A stretch of DNA of 51,361 bases from Sedimenticola sp. (GTDB taxonomy: Bacteria; Pseudomonadota; Gammaproteobacteria; Chromatiales; Chromatiaceae). This document shows positions 8,315 through 20,113 of the stretch, piece after piece. Made by a program: the position numbers and the translations under genes. The stretch spans positions 1 to 51,361 of the forward strand of contig JALSRN010000050.1 of NCBI GenBank assembly GCA_026984735.1, in the 5' to 3' direction. A model generated the notes under the pieces. That model was not told the DNA's origin, searched no databases, and saw nothing but the letters and a program-made list of their open reading frames with translations. How positions within the stretch are numbered: position 1 is the stretch's first letter; each line of letters opens with the position of its first letter.

Positions 8315-10324
8315 TCATTTCACCCGCATGCCAGGACGGGCGCCACTGTCGGGGCTGAGCAGATAGATCTCCTCTCCGCCGGGCCCGGCGGCCAGCACCA
8401 TGCCCTCGGAGATCCCGAATTTCATCTTGCGCGGCGCCAAGTTGGCCACCATCACCGTGAGCCGCCCCTCCAGTTTTTCCGGCTCGGGATAGGCGGCCTT
8501 GATGCCGGCGAAGACGTTGCGCTTTTCGCCGCCCAGATCGAGGATCAGCCGCAGCAGCTTGTCGGCGCCCTCCACCCGCTCGGCCTTTTCGATGCGGGCG
8601 ATGCGCAGATCCACCTTGGCGAAGTCGTCGTAATCGATGGTGGCGGCGCGCTCTTCTGCCGGAGCGGGTTTTTGCGGCTTGGCGGCCATGTCCTCCTTGG
8701 AGGCTTCCACCATGGCCTCCACCTTTTTGGGGTCCACGCGCGTCATCAAAGGCTTGAATTTCTCGATAGGATGGTCCAGTAGAGGATCGCCGATCTCCGC
8801 CCACCGCTGCGGGGCGATCTTCAGGAAGGCTTCGGCCTTTTCTGCGGTGCCGGGGAGAATGGGCCGCAAATAGCCGATGAGCACCTTGAAAAGGTTGAGG
8901 CCCATGGAGCAGATGGCGTGCAGCTCGGCCTCGCGGCCCGCCTCCTTGGCCACCACCCATGGCCGCTTCTCGTCGATGTACTGGTTGGCGAGGTCGGCCA
9001 GCTTCATGATTTCGCGCACGGCGCGGTTGTAGCGGCGTCTTTCGTAGTCCTCGGCGATGGCTTCTCCGGCATCGACGAAGCGCTGGAACAGCTCGGGCTC
9101 GGCCAGTTCCGCCGCCAGCCGTCCTTCGAAGCGCTTGGTGACGAAGCCGGCGCAGCGGCTGGCGATGTTCACCACCTTGCCCACGAGGTCGGAATTGACC
9201 CGCTGCACGAAATCGTCGAGATTGAGATCGATGTCGTCCACCCCCGGCCCCAGCTTGGCGGCGAAGTAGTAACGCAGATATTCGGGGTCCAGGTGGTCGA
9301 GGTAGGTGCGCGCCTGAATGAAGCTGCCCCGCGACTTGGACATCTTCTGCCCGTTCACCGTGAGGAATCCGTGGGCGTGGATGGTGGTGGGCTTGCGGAA
9401 GCCCGCGCCGTGAAGCATGGCGGGCCAGAAGAGGGCGTGGAAATAGATGATGTCCTTGCCGATGAAGTGGTACAGCTCGGCGTCGGACCCCTCGGCCCAG
9501 TAGTCGTCGAAGTCGAGGCCTTTTTTGCCGCACAGGTTCTTGAAACTGGCCATGTAGCCGATGGGGGCGTCGAGCCAGACGTAGAAATATTTGCCGGGGT
9601 GGTCCGGAATCTCGAAGCCGAAATAGGGGGCGTCGCGGCTGATGTCCCATTCGCGCAGGCCCGCTTCGAACCACTCGTCCAGCTTGTTGGCCACCTCGGG
9701 CTGGAGATGGCCGCCGCGGGTCCAGGCTTTGAGCATCTCCTCGAAATCCTGGAGCCGGAAGAAGAGGTGCTCGGTCTCCTTTTCCACCGGCGTGGCGCCC
9801 GAGACCGCCGAGTAGGGGTTCCTCAGCTCGGTAGGGCTGTAGGTGGCGCCGCACGCCTCGCAGGAGTCGCCATACTGGTCGGCGGCCCCGCACCTGGGGC
9901 ATTCGCCCTTGATGAAGCGGTCGGGCAGGAAGATGCCCTCCTCGGGGTCGTAGAGCTGGGTGATGGTGCGGGCGACGATGTGGCCGCCTTCGAGATTGCG
10001 CCGATAGATCAGCTCGGCCAGTTCGCGGTTCTCCTCGGAGTGGGTGCTGTGGTAGTTGTCGAATCCGATGCGAAAGTCGCGAAAATCGGCCTGGTGTTCT
10101 TCGGACATCCGGGCGACGAGCTCTTCGGGCGAAATGCCCTTCTGGCGGGCATGGAGCATGATGGGGGTGCCGTGGGCGTCGTCGGCGCAGATGTACCAGC
10201 ACTGGTGGCCGCGCATCTTCTGGAAACGCGCCCAGATGTCGGTTTGGGTGTATTCCACCATGTGGCCGATGTGCAGCGGCGCGTTGGCGTAGGGGAGGGC
10301 GCTGGTGACCAGTATTTTTCTCAT
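8315..10324 (-). CDS. metG: methionyl-tRNA synthetase
   Basis: 669 residues, full length for the long bacterial form. Charges tRNA-Met with methionine in the cytoplasm. The class I motif HIGH is at residues 18-21 and KMSKS at about 327-331. A zinc knuckle with CPRC and CEAC lies near residues 145-165. The C-terminal ~110 residues form the tRNA-binding EMAP/Trbp111 domain ([20 protein letters not shown]) that drives dimerisation. The ATG at 10324 gives the canonical N-terminus [18 protein letters not shown]. Divergent from apbC across 253 bp, an arrangement commonly seen in gammaproteobacteria. Confidence 0.98.
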   Translation of the reverse strand: MRKILVTSALPYANAPLHIGHMVEYTQTDIWARFQKMRGHQCWYICADDAHGTPIMLHARQKGISPEELVARMSEEHQADFRDFRIGFDNYHSTHSEENRELAELIYRRNLEGGHIVARTITQLYDPEEGIFLPDRFIKGECPRCGAADQYGDSCEACGATYSPTELRNPYSAVSGATPVEKETEHLFFRLQDFEEMLKAWTRGGHLQPEVANKLDEWFEAGLREWDISRDAPYFGFEIPDHPGKYFYVWLDAPIGYMASFKNLCGKKGLDFDDYWAEGSDAELYHFIGKDIIYFHALFWPAMLHGAGFRKPTTIHAHGFLTVNGQKMSKSRGSFIQARTYLDHLDPEYLRYYFAAKLGPGVDDIDLNLDDFVQRVNSDLVGKVVNIASRCAGFVTKRFEGRLAAELAEPELFQRFVDAGEAIAEDYERRRYNRAVREIMKLADLANQYIDEKRPWVVAKEAGREAELHAICSMGLNLFKVLIGYLRPILPGTAEKAEAFLKIAPQRWAEIGDPLLDHPIEKFKPLMTRVDPKKVEAMVEASKEDMAAKPQKPAPAEERAATIDYDDFAKVDLRIARIEKAERVEGADKLLRLILDLGGEKRNVFAGIKAAYPEPEKLEGRLTVMVANLAPRKMKFGISEGMVLAAGPGGEEIYLLSPDSGARPGMRVK

Positions 10325-10472
10325 GGTTTTCGGGGTTGTAGCGTTGAAGTCGGTGGCTTGCGATGGCGATTCGGCGTGCCGGGGCTCCTTTCCACGGGCG
10401 GCCGTGGGTGGGTTCCCGGAGCTGCGATCGTGATCGTCTCGGTGAAGCTCTACATTATCTCACAGCCCAAGG

Positions 10473-10524
10473 GGATAATATCCGAGTGTTTTGGTTGGGA
10501 TTAGCCTGGGCGATGGTGTAGAAT
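10473..10524 (+). promoter_or_regulatory. apbC promoter with upstream palindrome
   Basis: A -35-like TTGGGA (10495-10500) and a -10 TAGAAT (10519-10524) are 18 bp apart, about 54 bp before the apbC ATG. Just upstream, 10473-10483 is a perfect 11-base palindrome (GGATAATATCC) between the divergent metG and apbC genes. It could be a regulator site, but I cannot assign one. Confidence 0.5.
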
Positions 10525-10577
10525 CGCGCCCATCGCAACAGATTTCCATTGCCATTCGAGAGGCGGGAGTAGAGAAC

Positions 10578-11669
10578 ATGTCGGAAGTGACGCGAGAAAA
10601 GATCGAAGAGGCGCTCAAGGGGTACGTCGAGCCCCACATGGAGAAGGACCTGGTGAGCGCCAAGTGCGTGAAGGATATCGAGATCGACGGCGGCAAGGTG
10701 AAGTTGAAGGTGGTGCTCGGCTTTCCCGCCAAGGGATTCGCCGAGGAGCTGAAGGAGGCCATCTGCGAAGCCGTGAAAAAGGTGGAGGGGGTGACCGATT
10801 GCGAGGTGGACCTGAGCTGGAAGATCGTCGCCCACTCGGTGCAGAAGTCTCTCAAGCCCATCGACAACATCAAGAACATCATCGCCGTGGCCTCGGGGAA
10901 AGGGGGCGTGGGCAAGTCCACCACCGCGGTCAACCTGGCGCTGGCGCTCTCCCAGGAAGGCGCCCGGGTGGGTATCCTCGACGCGGACATCTACGGCCCC
11001 TCCCAGCCGCGCATGCTGGGAATCTCCGGCCAGCCCGAGTCCAAGGACGGCCAGACCCTGGAGCCGATGAACAGCTACCACCTCCAGGCCATGTCCATCG
11101 GCTTCCTCATCGACGAGGAGACCCCCATGATCTGGCGTGGCCCCATGGTCACCCAGGCGCTGGAGCAGCTGCTCAACGACACCAACTGGTCCGATCTGGA
11201 CTACCTGGTGATCGACCTGCCACCGGGCACCGGCGACACTCAGCTCACCCTGGCGCAAAAGGTGCCCGTCTCCGGCGCCATCATCGTTACCACGCCCCAG
11301 GACATCGCCCTGCTGGACGCCCGCAAAGGCTTCAAGATGTTCGAGAAGGTGGAGGTGCCGGTGCTCGGCATCGTCGAGAACATGAGCATCCACATCTGCT
11401 CCAATTGCGGCCACGAGGAGCACATCTTCGGCGAGGGCGGCGGCAAGAGCATGTCCGAGCAGTACGGCGTCGACTTTTTGGGCGCTCTGCCGCTGGACAT
11501 CCGCATCCGCGAGGAGACCGACAGCGGCAAGCCCACGGTGGTGGCCGAGCCCGATTCGCGCATCGCCCAGATCTACAGGGAGATCGCCCGCAAGGCGGCG
11601 GCCAAGCTGGCCCTGCAGGCCAAGAGCTACGCGGCCAAGTTCCCCAACATCGTCATTCAGAACAACTGA
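10578..11669 (+). CDS. apbC: iron-sulfur cluster carrier protein ApbC/Mrp
   Basis: 363 residues from the ATG at 10578 (an upstream in-frame ATG at 10491 overlaps the promoter and is rejected). The N-terminal ~90 residues are a MIP18/DUF59 domain. The P-loop ATPase follows, with the deviant Walker A GKGGVGKST at about 107-115. The C-terminal cluster-binding pair is CSNC followed by GHEEHIFGEGGG. The dimer binds and hands over a [4Fe-4S] cluster to apo-enzymes in the cytoplasm. The many Fe-S proteins later in this window (NifJ, RnfB, RnfC) are plausible clients, though that is inference. dcd follows after 181 bp with its own -10 box. Confidence 0.96.
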   Translation: MSEVTREKIEEALKGYVEPHMEKDLVSAKCVKDIEIDGGKVKLKVVLGFPAKGFAEELKEAICEAVKKVEGVTDCEVDLSWKIVAHSVQKSLKPIDNIKNIIAVASGKGGVGKSTTAVNLALALSQEGARVGILDADIYGPSQPRMLGISGQPESKDGQTLEPMNSYHLQAMSIGFLIDEETPMIWRGPMVTQALEQLLNDTNWSDLDYLVIDLPPGTGDTQLTLAQKVPVSGAIIVTTPQDIALLDARKGFKMFEKVEVPVLGIVENMSIHICSNCGHEEHIFGEGGGKSMSEQYGVDFLGALPLDIRIREETDSGKPTVVAEPDSRIAQIYREIARKAAAKLALQAKSYAAKFPNIVIQNN

Positions 11670-11812
11670 TCGGCTCGGGGCCGTCCCTGGGACGCCGGTC
11701 GTCCCGGGGCGGAACCCCGCACCCCTTCCTGGCCGGAGAAACAGGGATCCGATTGGTTCCCGGGTCGAAGCTCCAGGGCGGGTTGCCTGGCGGGGGCCGT
11801 TCGCTGCTCTGT

Positions 11813-11818
11813 TATACT
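11813..11818 (+). promoter_or_regulatory. -10 box for dcd
   Basis: TATACT 32 bp before the dcd ATG. No convincing -35 at 16-18 bp; the nearest TTGCCT (11783) is too far. The preceding 11670-11800 stretch is GC-rich and shows only a weak stem (CGGGG/CCCCG near 11715) that may end apbC. Confidence 0.4.
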
Positions 11819-11850
11819 CTGCCGTCGAAACGCCTTCCGCAGGGTGACCG

Positions 11851-12417
11851 ATGAGCATCAAGTCCGACAACTGGATCCGCCGCATGGCCGAAAAGCACGG
11901 CATGATCGAGCCTTTCGAGCCGGGACAGATGCGCGAGAGCCGCTACGGGCGCATGATCTCCTACGGCACCTCCAGTTACGGCTACGATGTCCGTTGCGCC
12001 GACGAGTTCAAGATCTTCACCAACATCAACTCGGCGGTGGTGGATCCCAAGAACTTCGACGACTCCAGCTTCGTGGACGTGCAGTCCGACGTCTGCATCA
12101 TTCCGCCCAACTCCTTCGCGCTGGCGCGCACCGTGGAATATTTCCGCATTCCGCGCAACGTCCTCACCATCTGTCTGGGCAAGTCCACTTACGCCCGCTG
12201 CGGCATCATCGTCAATGTCACCCCTCTGGAGCCCGAATGGGAGGGGCACGTCACCCTGGAGTTCTCCAACACCACGCCTTTGCCGGCGAAGATCTACGCC
12301 AACGAAGGGGTGGCGCAGATGCTCTTCTTCGAGTCGGACGAGGTGTGCGAAACCTCCTATCGAGACCGCGGCGGCAAGTATCAGGGGCAGCGGGGCGTGA
12401 CCCTGCCCAAGGCGTGA
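11851..12417 (+). CDS. dcd: dCTP deaminase
   Basis: 188 residues. Deaminates dCTP to dUTP, the main dUMP source for thymidylate in gammaproteobacteria. Family signatures are all present: [44 protein letters not shown] and the catalytic-glutamate region [19 protein letters not shown]. The C-terminus [13 protein letters not shown] is the usual one. The stop codon is shared with the start of the next gene (GTGA overlap). The last codons are part of a 14-bp direct repeat. Confidence 0.98.
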   Translation: MSIKSDNWIRRMAEKHGMIEPFEPGQMRESRYGRMISYGTSSYGYDVRCADEFKIFTNINSAVVDPKNFDDSSFVDVQSDVCIIPPNSFALARTVEYFRIPRNVLTICLGKSTYARCGIIVNVTPLEPEWEGHVTLEFSNTTPLPAKIYANEGVAQMLFFESDEVCETSYRDRGGKYQGQRGVTLPKA

Positions 12418-12424
12418 CCCTGCC
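12394..12424 (+). repeat. 14-bp tandem-like direct repeat at the dcd/methyltransferase junction
   Basis: The 14-mer GGCGTGACCCTGCC occurs at 12394-12407 and again at 12411-12424, separated by three bases. Copy 1 encodes GVTLP in dcd; copy 2 carries the dcd TGA and the GTG start of the methyltransferase and is read there as VTLP. Confidence 0.9.
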
Positions 12425-13016
12425 GCCCGAGTACCGTTCCCTCTGCAACCGCCTGGGGCTGGACGGCGATCTGCCCTGGAGCCGCAATTGGTCGGCGGCT
12501 GCCGATTTTCTCCAGCTTCTGGCGGACGAGGTGGCCGAGCGCCGGCCCGCGACGGTGCTGGAGTGCGGCAGCGGCCTGAGCACTCTGGTGCTGGCGCGCG
12601 CGCTGGAACGGGCGGGTGGCAGCCGGCTGGTGAGTCTCGAGAGCGGCGAATCCTTCGCCCGCGCCAGCCGCCAGGCGTTGCAGCGGCATGGATTGGAGGC
12701 GGAGGTGATCCACGCCCCCCTGGTCTCGGTGTCGTTGGGGGAGGGGGAGTGGCGGTGGTACGATCCCGCCCGCCTGCCGCAGATGGAGATCGACCTCCTG
12801 GTGATCGACGGCCCGCCCGGTTTTCTACAGCCCCTCTCGCGCTATCCCGCCCTGCCCCTGCTGGCGCGTCGCCTCCGTTCCGGCGCGCGCATTCTGCTGG
12901 ACGACGCCGCCCGGGAAGACGAGCGGACGGTGGTGGCGCGTTGGCTGGAGGCCCACCCGACGCTTCGCCATCGCTATCTGGAGCTGGAGCGGGGGTGCTC
13001 GATCCTGGATTGGTGA
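12414..13016 (+). CDS. small class I SAM-dependent methyltransferase
   Basis: 200 residues from the GTG at 12414, which overlaps the dcd stop by four bases. The frame is open further upstream through dcd, but that part is an out-of-frame shadow. The SAM-binding motif I is [17 protein letters not shown] (about residues 43-59), followed by a LVSLES acidic-loop equivalent, a LLVIDGPPG motif and LLDDAARED. This pattern resembles Methyltransf_24-like enzymes. Substrate unknown. Translational coupling to dcd suggests common expression, not necessarily common function. Confidence 0.8.
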   Translation: MTLPPEYRSLCNRLGLDGDLPWSRNWSAAADFLQLLADEVAERRPATVLECGSGLSTLVLARALERAGGSRLVSLESGESFARASRQALQRHGLEAEVIHAPLVSVSLGEGEWRWYDPARLPQMEIDLLVIDGPPGFLQPLSRYPALPLLARRLRSGARILLDDAAREDERTVVARWLEAHPTLRHRYLELERGCSILDW

Positions 13017-13021
13017 TCGCC

Positions 13022-13045
13022 CGGCGGCGCTTCGTCGCGCCGCCG
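13022..13045. terminator. hairpin between convergent genes
   Basis: CGGCGGCGC (13022-13030) pairs perfectly with GCGCCGCCG (13037-13045) around a six-base loop. It sits exactly between the two converging stops at 13016 and 13051. Neither side has a T-run, so it is a stable 3'-end structure rather than a classical intrinsic terminator. Confidence 0.45.
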
Positions 13046-13050
13046 CCGGA

Positions 13051-13587
13051 TCAACAGCGGGAAGCGTTGTGCCGCTTCGCCAGTTCGGCCAGCGCCGCTT
13101 CCCGGTCCCCCTCGGCGCCGATGGCCGACCAGAACTCGAGAAAATCGTCCTCCAGCCGCTCCAGCCGGGCCTCCAACACCAGTGGCTTGTCGCGCAGAAA
13201 GAGCCGGATGTTGCTTTCCACCGTCTCCAGGTAGTCCCGGGCCAGCTCCAGCGCATCCCCGCGCGGGTCGGCGCCCCACAGGATTCCCTGCTCATAGGCG
13301 TGAAGAATGCCGAAATGGCGCCGCTTGGCGAAGCTGCGGGCGGCCTGTTCGCGGTCGCGCAAAAGGTGGACGTAAAAGGCGTCGCGTCCGTAGGCGCGGT
13401 CGAGGCGGCCGAGCAGCCAGCTGAGGCGGTTGTCGGCTTCGATGTGCCGGTCGGGATAGGCGAGCCGGGCGGGGCCCACCACATGGGCGCGGCTCTCGTG
13501 GCCGGCGCTGTAGTTGGTGATGTGGCCGCAGGCGCGGATCCAGCCGAGGGAGCCGCAGCGGCCGCTGTTGAGAACGAAGACGTTCAT
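13051..13587 (-). CDS. sulfotransferase-like P-loop protein
   Basis: 178 residues from the ATG at 13587, which overlaps the hemerythrin stop (ATGA). The N-terminus NVFVLNSGRCGS resembles the 5'-phosphosulfate-binding loop of PAPS sulfotransferases, and HLLRDREQAARSFAKR resembles their 3'-phosphate-binding segment (Arg then Ser). The protein is shorter than most sulfotransferases (250-300 residues), so acceptor-binding parts are reduced. Substrate unknown; surface glycan or small-molecule sulfation is possible. Last gene of the purM-purN-hemerythrin unit. A longer open frame to 13869 is a shadow of the hemerythrin gene. Confidence 0.7.
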   Translation of the reverse strand: MNVFVLNSGRCGSLGWIRACGHITNYSAGHESRAHVVGPARLAYPDRHIEADNRLSWLLGRLDRAYGRDAFYVHLLRDREQAARSFAKRRHFGILHAYEQGILWGADPRGDALELARDYLETVESNIRLFLRDKPLVLEARLERLEDDFLEFWSAIGAEGDREAALAELAKRHNASRC

Positions 13588-14018
13588 GGTTCCACGCCGG
13601 TCCGGCGGGCAATGGCGGTCATCTGTTCGGGAGTGAAGAGCTGCTCCACGAGGGGGAAGAGCTCCCGCTCCTCCAAGCGGGTGTGGTCGCGCAGCAGCTC
13701 GCCGAATGCCCGCAAGGGGCTGCAGTCCCCCGCTTGCATGCGCCGCGCCATCTCCCGCATCCGCCGATGCTCTTCCACCAGTTGTTCGCCCAGTTGGTGG
13801 ATACGGCCGCCCATCTTCCGGGTCACCTCGAAGATGGCCGCCTCTTCGTCGGCGAAGTGGCGCTCCCACTCCTGGTCGAATCCCGCGGCGATCTCCCGGC
13901 AGAGCGCGTGGATCTCCTCCGGGTCGCCCCTCGACAGGGTGTCGAGGGTGCGCTTGGCCAGCCGCAGCGACTGGTGGTGTTCGCGGGAGAGTTCGGTGAG
14001 GGCGTGCGCGCGCTTCAT
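13584..14018 (-). CDS. hemerythrin HHE-domain protein
   Basis: 144 residues from the ATG at 14018. The four-helix cation-binding fold is marked by its ligand series: EHHQSL (about residue 14), HFADEEAAIF, EEHRRM and HTRLEERELFP. These His and Glu residues bind a di-iron centre that can bind O2 or sense NO/oxygen; proteins of this class also act in Fe-S cluster repair. The N-terminal extension of the open frame (to 14141) is Arg/Ala-rich and non-homologous. Only 11 bp separate it from purN, and it overlaps the sulfotransferase-like gene by four bases. Confidence 0.85.
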   Translation of the reverse strand: MKRAHALTELSREHHQSLRLAKRTLDTLSRGDPEEIHALCREIAAGFDQEWERHFADEEAAIFEVTRKMGGRIHQLGEQLVEEHRRMREMARRMQAGDCSPLRAFGELLRDHTRLEERELFPLVEQLFTPEQMTAIARRTGVEP

Positions 14019-14029
14019 GGATGCAGCTC

Positions 14030-14704
14030 TCACTCGGCGGGTCGTGGTTCCACCTCGTCCAGCCGCAGCGGCCGCTCCAGCGGCCGGCCGTCGAACCACG
14101 CCTTGCCGTCGCGCAGCTCGAGCCGCCCCTCGGCGAACCACTTCACCGCCAGCGGATAGATGCGGTGCTCCTTCTCCAGCACCCGGGCCGCCAGCTTCTC
14201 GGGCGTGTCCTCCGGCAGCACCGGCACCCGCGCTTGCAGGACCACCGGCCCTCCGTCCAGCTCCTCGGTGACGAAATGGATGCTGGCACCGTGTTCCCGT
14301 TCCCCCGCTTCGATGGCCCGTCGGTGGGTGTGCAGCCCCTGGAATCGGGGGAGCAGGGAGGGGTGGATGTTGAGGAGACGCCCTTCGTAGTGGTGCACGA
14401 AAGCGGGAGTGAGGATGCGCATGAAGCCGGCCAGCGCCACCAGCTTCGGCCGGTAGCGGTCGATGAGCTGCATCAACGCCCGGTCGAAGGCTTCACGGTC
14501 GGCGAAGTCGCGGTGGTTCAGCACTTCGGCGGGGATGCCCGCCCGCCGCGCCCGCTCCAGGCCGAAAGCGTCGGGCTCGTTGCTGATGACGGCGCGGATC
14601 TCCACGGGCAGGCTCTTGCCGGCGGCGTCGATGAGGGCCTGCAGGTTGGTGCCGCCGCCGGAGATGAGCACCACCACCGGCAGGGGCGCGCTTTTCTCAT
14701 TCAT
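14030..14704 (-). CDS. purN: phosphoribosylglycinamide formyltransferase
   Basis: 224 residues. Transfers a formyl group from 10-formyl-tetrahydrofolate to GAR in purine synthesis. Motifs: [12 protein letters not shown] at the N-terminus, the catalytic stretch [14 protein letters not shown] (Asn and His), and the downstream aspartate in EELDGGPVV. It overlaps purM by 8 bp, so the two are coupled, as in most gammaproteobacteria. Confidence 0.97.
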   Translation of the reverse strand: MNEKSAPLPVVVLISGGGTNLQALIDAAGKSLPVEIRAVISNEPDAFGLERARRAGIPAEVLNHRDFADREAFDRALMQLIDRYRPKLVALAGFMRILTPAFVHHYEGRLLNIHPSLLPRFQGLHTHRRAIEAGEREHGASIHFVTEELDGGPVVLQARVPVLPEDTPEKLAARVLEKEHRIYPLAVKWFAEGRLELRDGKAWFDGRPLERPLRLDEVEPRPAE

Positions 14705-15746
14705 AGATCACCCGCGCCTCTCCCTGGGTGGGGCGGATCTCGCCGATGAGGTGGACGCCTTCGCCTTCGGCTTCCAGCAGGCGGGTGGCCGTTTCCACTT
14801 CCTCGGGAGGCACGCAGACCACCATGCCGATGCCGGAGTTGAAGGTGCGCAGCATTTCAGCGGGTTCGATGTTGCCCTTCTCCTGCAGCCAATGGAAGAC
14901 CGGAGGCCGGGGCCAGCCGGAGGGGTCGATGTGGGCGGCGGTGCCGGGCGGGAGCACTCGTGGAAGATTTTCGGTGAGGCCGCCGCCGGTGATGTGAGCC
15001 AGGGCGTGGACCTCCACTTCCCGCAACAGCTTCAACAGCGGCTTCACATAGATGCGGGTGGGCGTCAGCAGGGCCTCGCCGAGCGTGGTGTCGTCGAAAG
15101 GAGCGTTCAGATCGGCTCCGTTCACCTCGATCACCTTGCGGATCAGCGAATAGCCGTTGGAGTGGGGACCGGAAGAGGCCAGTCCCAGCAGCAGGTCGCC
15201 GGCACGCACCTTCTCGCCCTGGAGGATCCTCGATTTCTCCACGATGCCCACGGCGAAGCCCGCCAGGTCGTACTCTTCTCCTTCATACATGCCCGGCATC
15301 TCGGCGGTCTCTCCGCCGGTGAGGGCGCAACCGGCCAGCTCGCAGCCACGGGCGATGCCCGAGATCACCTCGGTGGCCTGCTCCAGCGAGAGGCGGCCGG
15401 TGGCGTAGTAGTCGAGAAAGAAGAGGGGTTCGGCTCCCGTCACCACGATGTCGTTGACGCACATGGCCACCAGATCGATGCCGATGGTGTCGTGCCGTTC
15501 CAGCATCATGGCGAGCTTCAGCTTGGTGCCCACGCCGTCGGTGCCGGAGACCAGTACCGGTTCGCGGAAGTCGGCCACCGGCAGTTCGAAGAGAGCGCCG
15601 AAACCGCCGATGCCGCTGAGCACGCCGGGGCGGAAGGTATTCTTCACCAGGGGTTTGATCCGCTCCACCAAGGCGTTGCCGGCGTCGACGTCGACCCCGG
15701 CCTGGCGGTAGCTGAGGCGGATGGAAGAAGAGTCGCTGGAGCTCAT
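14697..15746 (-). CDS. purM: phosphoribosylformylglycinamidine cyclo-ligase
   Basis: 349 residues, normal length. Closes the imidazole ring of AIR using ATP. Signatures: [56 protein letters not shown] and the C-terminal [12 protein letters not shown]. The ATG at 15746 yields a canonical start. First gene of the purM-purN-hemerythrin-sulfotransferase unit and divergent from the DUF2066 gene across 169 bp. Confidence 0.98.
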   Translation of the reverse strand: MSSSDSSSIRLSYRQAGVDVDAGNALVERIKPLVKNTFRPGVLSGIGGFGALFELPVADFREPVLVSGTDGVGTKLKLAMMLERHDTIGIDLVAMCVNDIVVTGAEPLFFLDYYATGRLSLEQATEVISGIARGCELAGCALTGGETAEMPGMYEGEEYDLAGFAVGIVEKSRILQGEKVRAGDLLLGLASSGPHSNGYSLIRKVIEVNGADLNAPFDDTTLGEALLTPTRIYVKPLLKLLREVEVHALAHITGGGLTENLPRVLPPGTAAHIDPSGWPRPPVFHWLQEKGNIEPAEMLRTFNSGIGMVVCVPPEEVETATRLLEAEGEGVHLIGEIRPTQGEARVIYE

Positions 15747-15903
15747 GAGAAGGTACCGCGGCTGAAGAAATCGGCGGCCGCCATTGTACCAAGATGCGCG
15801 GTAACGCTGTGGCCCGGGGCTCGCCAGCGATGGCGAGGAAGCCGTCTCCCGGCACCCTTGCGGAGAGCCACTCCCGATGTGGCTTTCCCGTCGGGTCTCT
15901 TAG

Positions 15904-15909
15904 TAGAAT
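15904..15909 (+). promoter_or_regulatory. -10 box abutting the DUF2066 start codon
   Basis: TAGAAT ends six bases before the ATG at 15916. Transcription from it would begin at or next to the A of the ATG, and no ribosome-binding sequence is visible. A leaderless message is therefore possible. The -35 is not recognisable. Confidence 0.35.
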
Positions 15910-15915
15910 GCCCCG

Positions 15916-16974
15916 ATGAAAACGACCAAGCTCTTTCTGCTTCTGTTGCTTTTTTCGGCGCCCTTCGCGCGGGCGGGCGTGGACCTCTTCTCCGCCGCCG
16001 TCCCCATCGCCGACGACTCGCCGGCCGCGCGGAGTGCCGCCATGGCCGAAGCCTTGCGCCTGGTGTTGGTGAAGGCTTCAGGTCAGCGGTTGGGCGGCAA
16101 AGGCGAGAAGTTGGACTCCCTGTTGAAAGAGGCGGAGGACCAGGCTCAGGAGTTTCGCTACCAGACGCCGGCTTCCAGCGGGGAAGGGGCTTCCGGCAGG
16201 CGACTGTGGGTGCGTTTCGACCGGCGCACCGTGGAGGAGGACCTGCGCCGTCTCGGCCTCATCCTTTGGGACCGCGGGCGGCCCGAGCTGATTCCCTGGG
16301 TGGCCGTCGAGGAGAAGGGGCGCCGGCGGCTGGCCGATCCCGAAAGGGACGCCGGCCTCTTCCAAGCGTTGCAAGAGGCGGCGGATCGCCGGGGCCTGGC
16401 GCTGGTCACGCCTCTGATGGATCTTGAGGATCGGAACGCGTTGCCGACGGCCGACCTCTGGCTGGTCCACGCCGAAAGCGTTCGCGCCGCTTCCTCGCGG
16501 TATGGTCGGGCATTGCCGCTGGTGGGGCGGCTGCAGCGCCGGAGGGGGGGGTGGAAAGGGCGCTGGTCGCTTCTTCTGGGGAATGGCGAGCAGCGTTTCG
16601 AGTCCCAGGCGAAGGAGCTGGCCGCAGTGGTGCGAAAGGGTGTAGACCGGGCCGCCGACCTGCTGGTGAACCGCTTTCTCCCTTCTCCGGAAGGCGCACA
16701 GCACGGCGAGGTGCTGGTGCGTTTTTTGGGGGTGCACGACCTCGGTGACTATGCGCGGCTGAGGCGGCTGCTGGGCGCTTTGGACGTGGTGACCGCCTTT
16801 TCTCTGGAGCGGGCGGAGGAGGACCGGCTGGCGTTCCGGGTTCGAGTGCTGGGAGGCCGCGATCTGCTCGCCAGGCAACTTTCGTTGAACGAGGAGCTCG
16901 AAGCGGTGATCGACATCCCCGAAGAGGCCGGCGCGGGGGAGGGGGAGGAGACCCTTACCTACGAGCTCCGCTGA
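15916..16974 (+). CDS. DUF2066 domain-containing exported protein
   Basis: 352 residues. Residues 1-20 are a cleavable signal peptide (LFLLLLLFSAPFARA), so the protein is exported to the periplasm. The rest matches the DUF2066 family by its early pattern (VDLFSAAVPIADDSPAARSAAMAEALRLVLVKASGQ). Function is unknown. In many gammaproteobacteria this gene lies between purM and a CDP-alcohol phosphatidyltransferase or hda, as here, which supports the call. The next gene starts two bases after the stop, so they are co-transcribed. Confidence 0.9.
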   Translation: MKTTKLFLLLLLFSAPFARAGVDLFSAAVPIADDSPAARSAAMAEALRLVLVKASGQRLGGKGEKLDSLLKEAEDQAQEFRYQTPASSGEGASGRRLWVRFDRRTVEEDLRRLGLILWDRGRPELIPWVAVEEKGRRRLADPERDAGLFQALQEAADRRGLALVTPLMDLEDRNALPTADLWLVHAESVRAASSRYGRALPLVGRLQRRRGGWKGRWSLLLGNGEQRFESQAKELAAVVRKGVDRAADLLVNRFLPSPEGAQHGEVLVRFLGVHDLGDYARLRRLLGALDVVTAFSLERAEEDRLAFRVRVLGGRDLLARQLSLNEELEAVIDIPEEAGAGEGEETLTYELR

Positions 16975-16976
16975 GC

Positions 16977-17531
16977 ATGTTTCGTCCTCGGGACATCCCC
17001 AACCTCATCAGTGTGCTGCGCATCCTGCTGGTGGTGCCGGTGGTCTATCTCTTGTTGCAGCGGCGTTTTCGAGAGGCGATGCTGCTCTTCTTCATCGCCG
17101 GCGTCTCCGACGCGCTGGACGGCTTTCTGGCGCGGCGGTTCGACTGGAGAAGCCGCTTGGGGGGCATTCTGGACCCCCTGGCCGACAAGGTTCTCCTGGT
17201 TTCGGTCTTTCTCTGCCTGGGATGGCTCGGCGCCCTTCCGTGGTGGCTTGTGGCGCTGGTGATTCTGCGCGATCTGGTGATCGTGGGCGGCGCCCTGGCC
17301 TACCACTTCACCGTGGAACGGCTGGAAGCGGAGCCCAGCCTGGTGAGCAAGCTCAACACCACCTTGCAGATTCTGCTGGCGTTGGCGGTGGTCTACGATC
17401 TGGGGTTCAGCGAATTGCCGAAGCTGCTGCTGTGGGGCCTGATCTACCTGGTGACCCTCACCACCCTTCTCAGCGGCATCGACTACGTGGTGAACTGGAG
17501 CCGCAGAGCGGGGCTGAAGAGGCGCGGCTGA
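16977..17531 (+). CDS. CDP-alcohol phosphatidyltransferase family membrane protein
   Basis: 184 residues with about five transmembrane segments. The family motif D-x2-DG-x2-AR-x8-G-x3-D-x3-D is complete: SDALDGFLARRF followed by RLGGILDPLADK. It should transfer a phosphatidyl group from CDP-diacylglycerol to an alcohol in the inner membrane. Its size and the N-terminal NLISVLRILL resemble PgsA, but a second paralog of this kind often sits after DUF2066, so the acceptor (glycerol-3-phosphate or another) is left open. The usual downstream partner hda is absent; the convergent glgP ends 26 bp away. Confidence 0.9.
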   Translation: MFRPRDIPNLISVLRILLVVPVVYLLLQRRFREAMLLFFIAGVSDALDGFLARRFDWRSRLGGILDPLADKVLLVSVFLCLGWLGALPWWLVALVILRDLVIVGGALAYHFTVERLEAEPSLVSKLNTTLQILLALAVVYDLGFSELPKLLLWGLIYLVTLTTLLSGIDYVVNWSRRAGLKRRG

Positions 17532-17556
17532 GGAACGCCGCTTACGGTTTCAAAAG

Positions 17557-20043
<2,487 letters not shown>

Positions 20044-20113
20044 GGTCTATCTCGGGACAAGGAGCCGGATTCGCGGCCGGGAGGGGGATTGTAGCCGACT
20101 TGGCCGGATCCCC

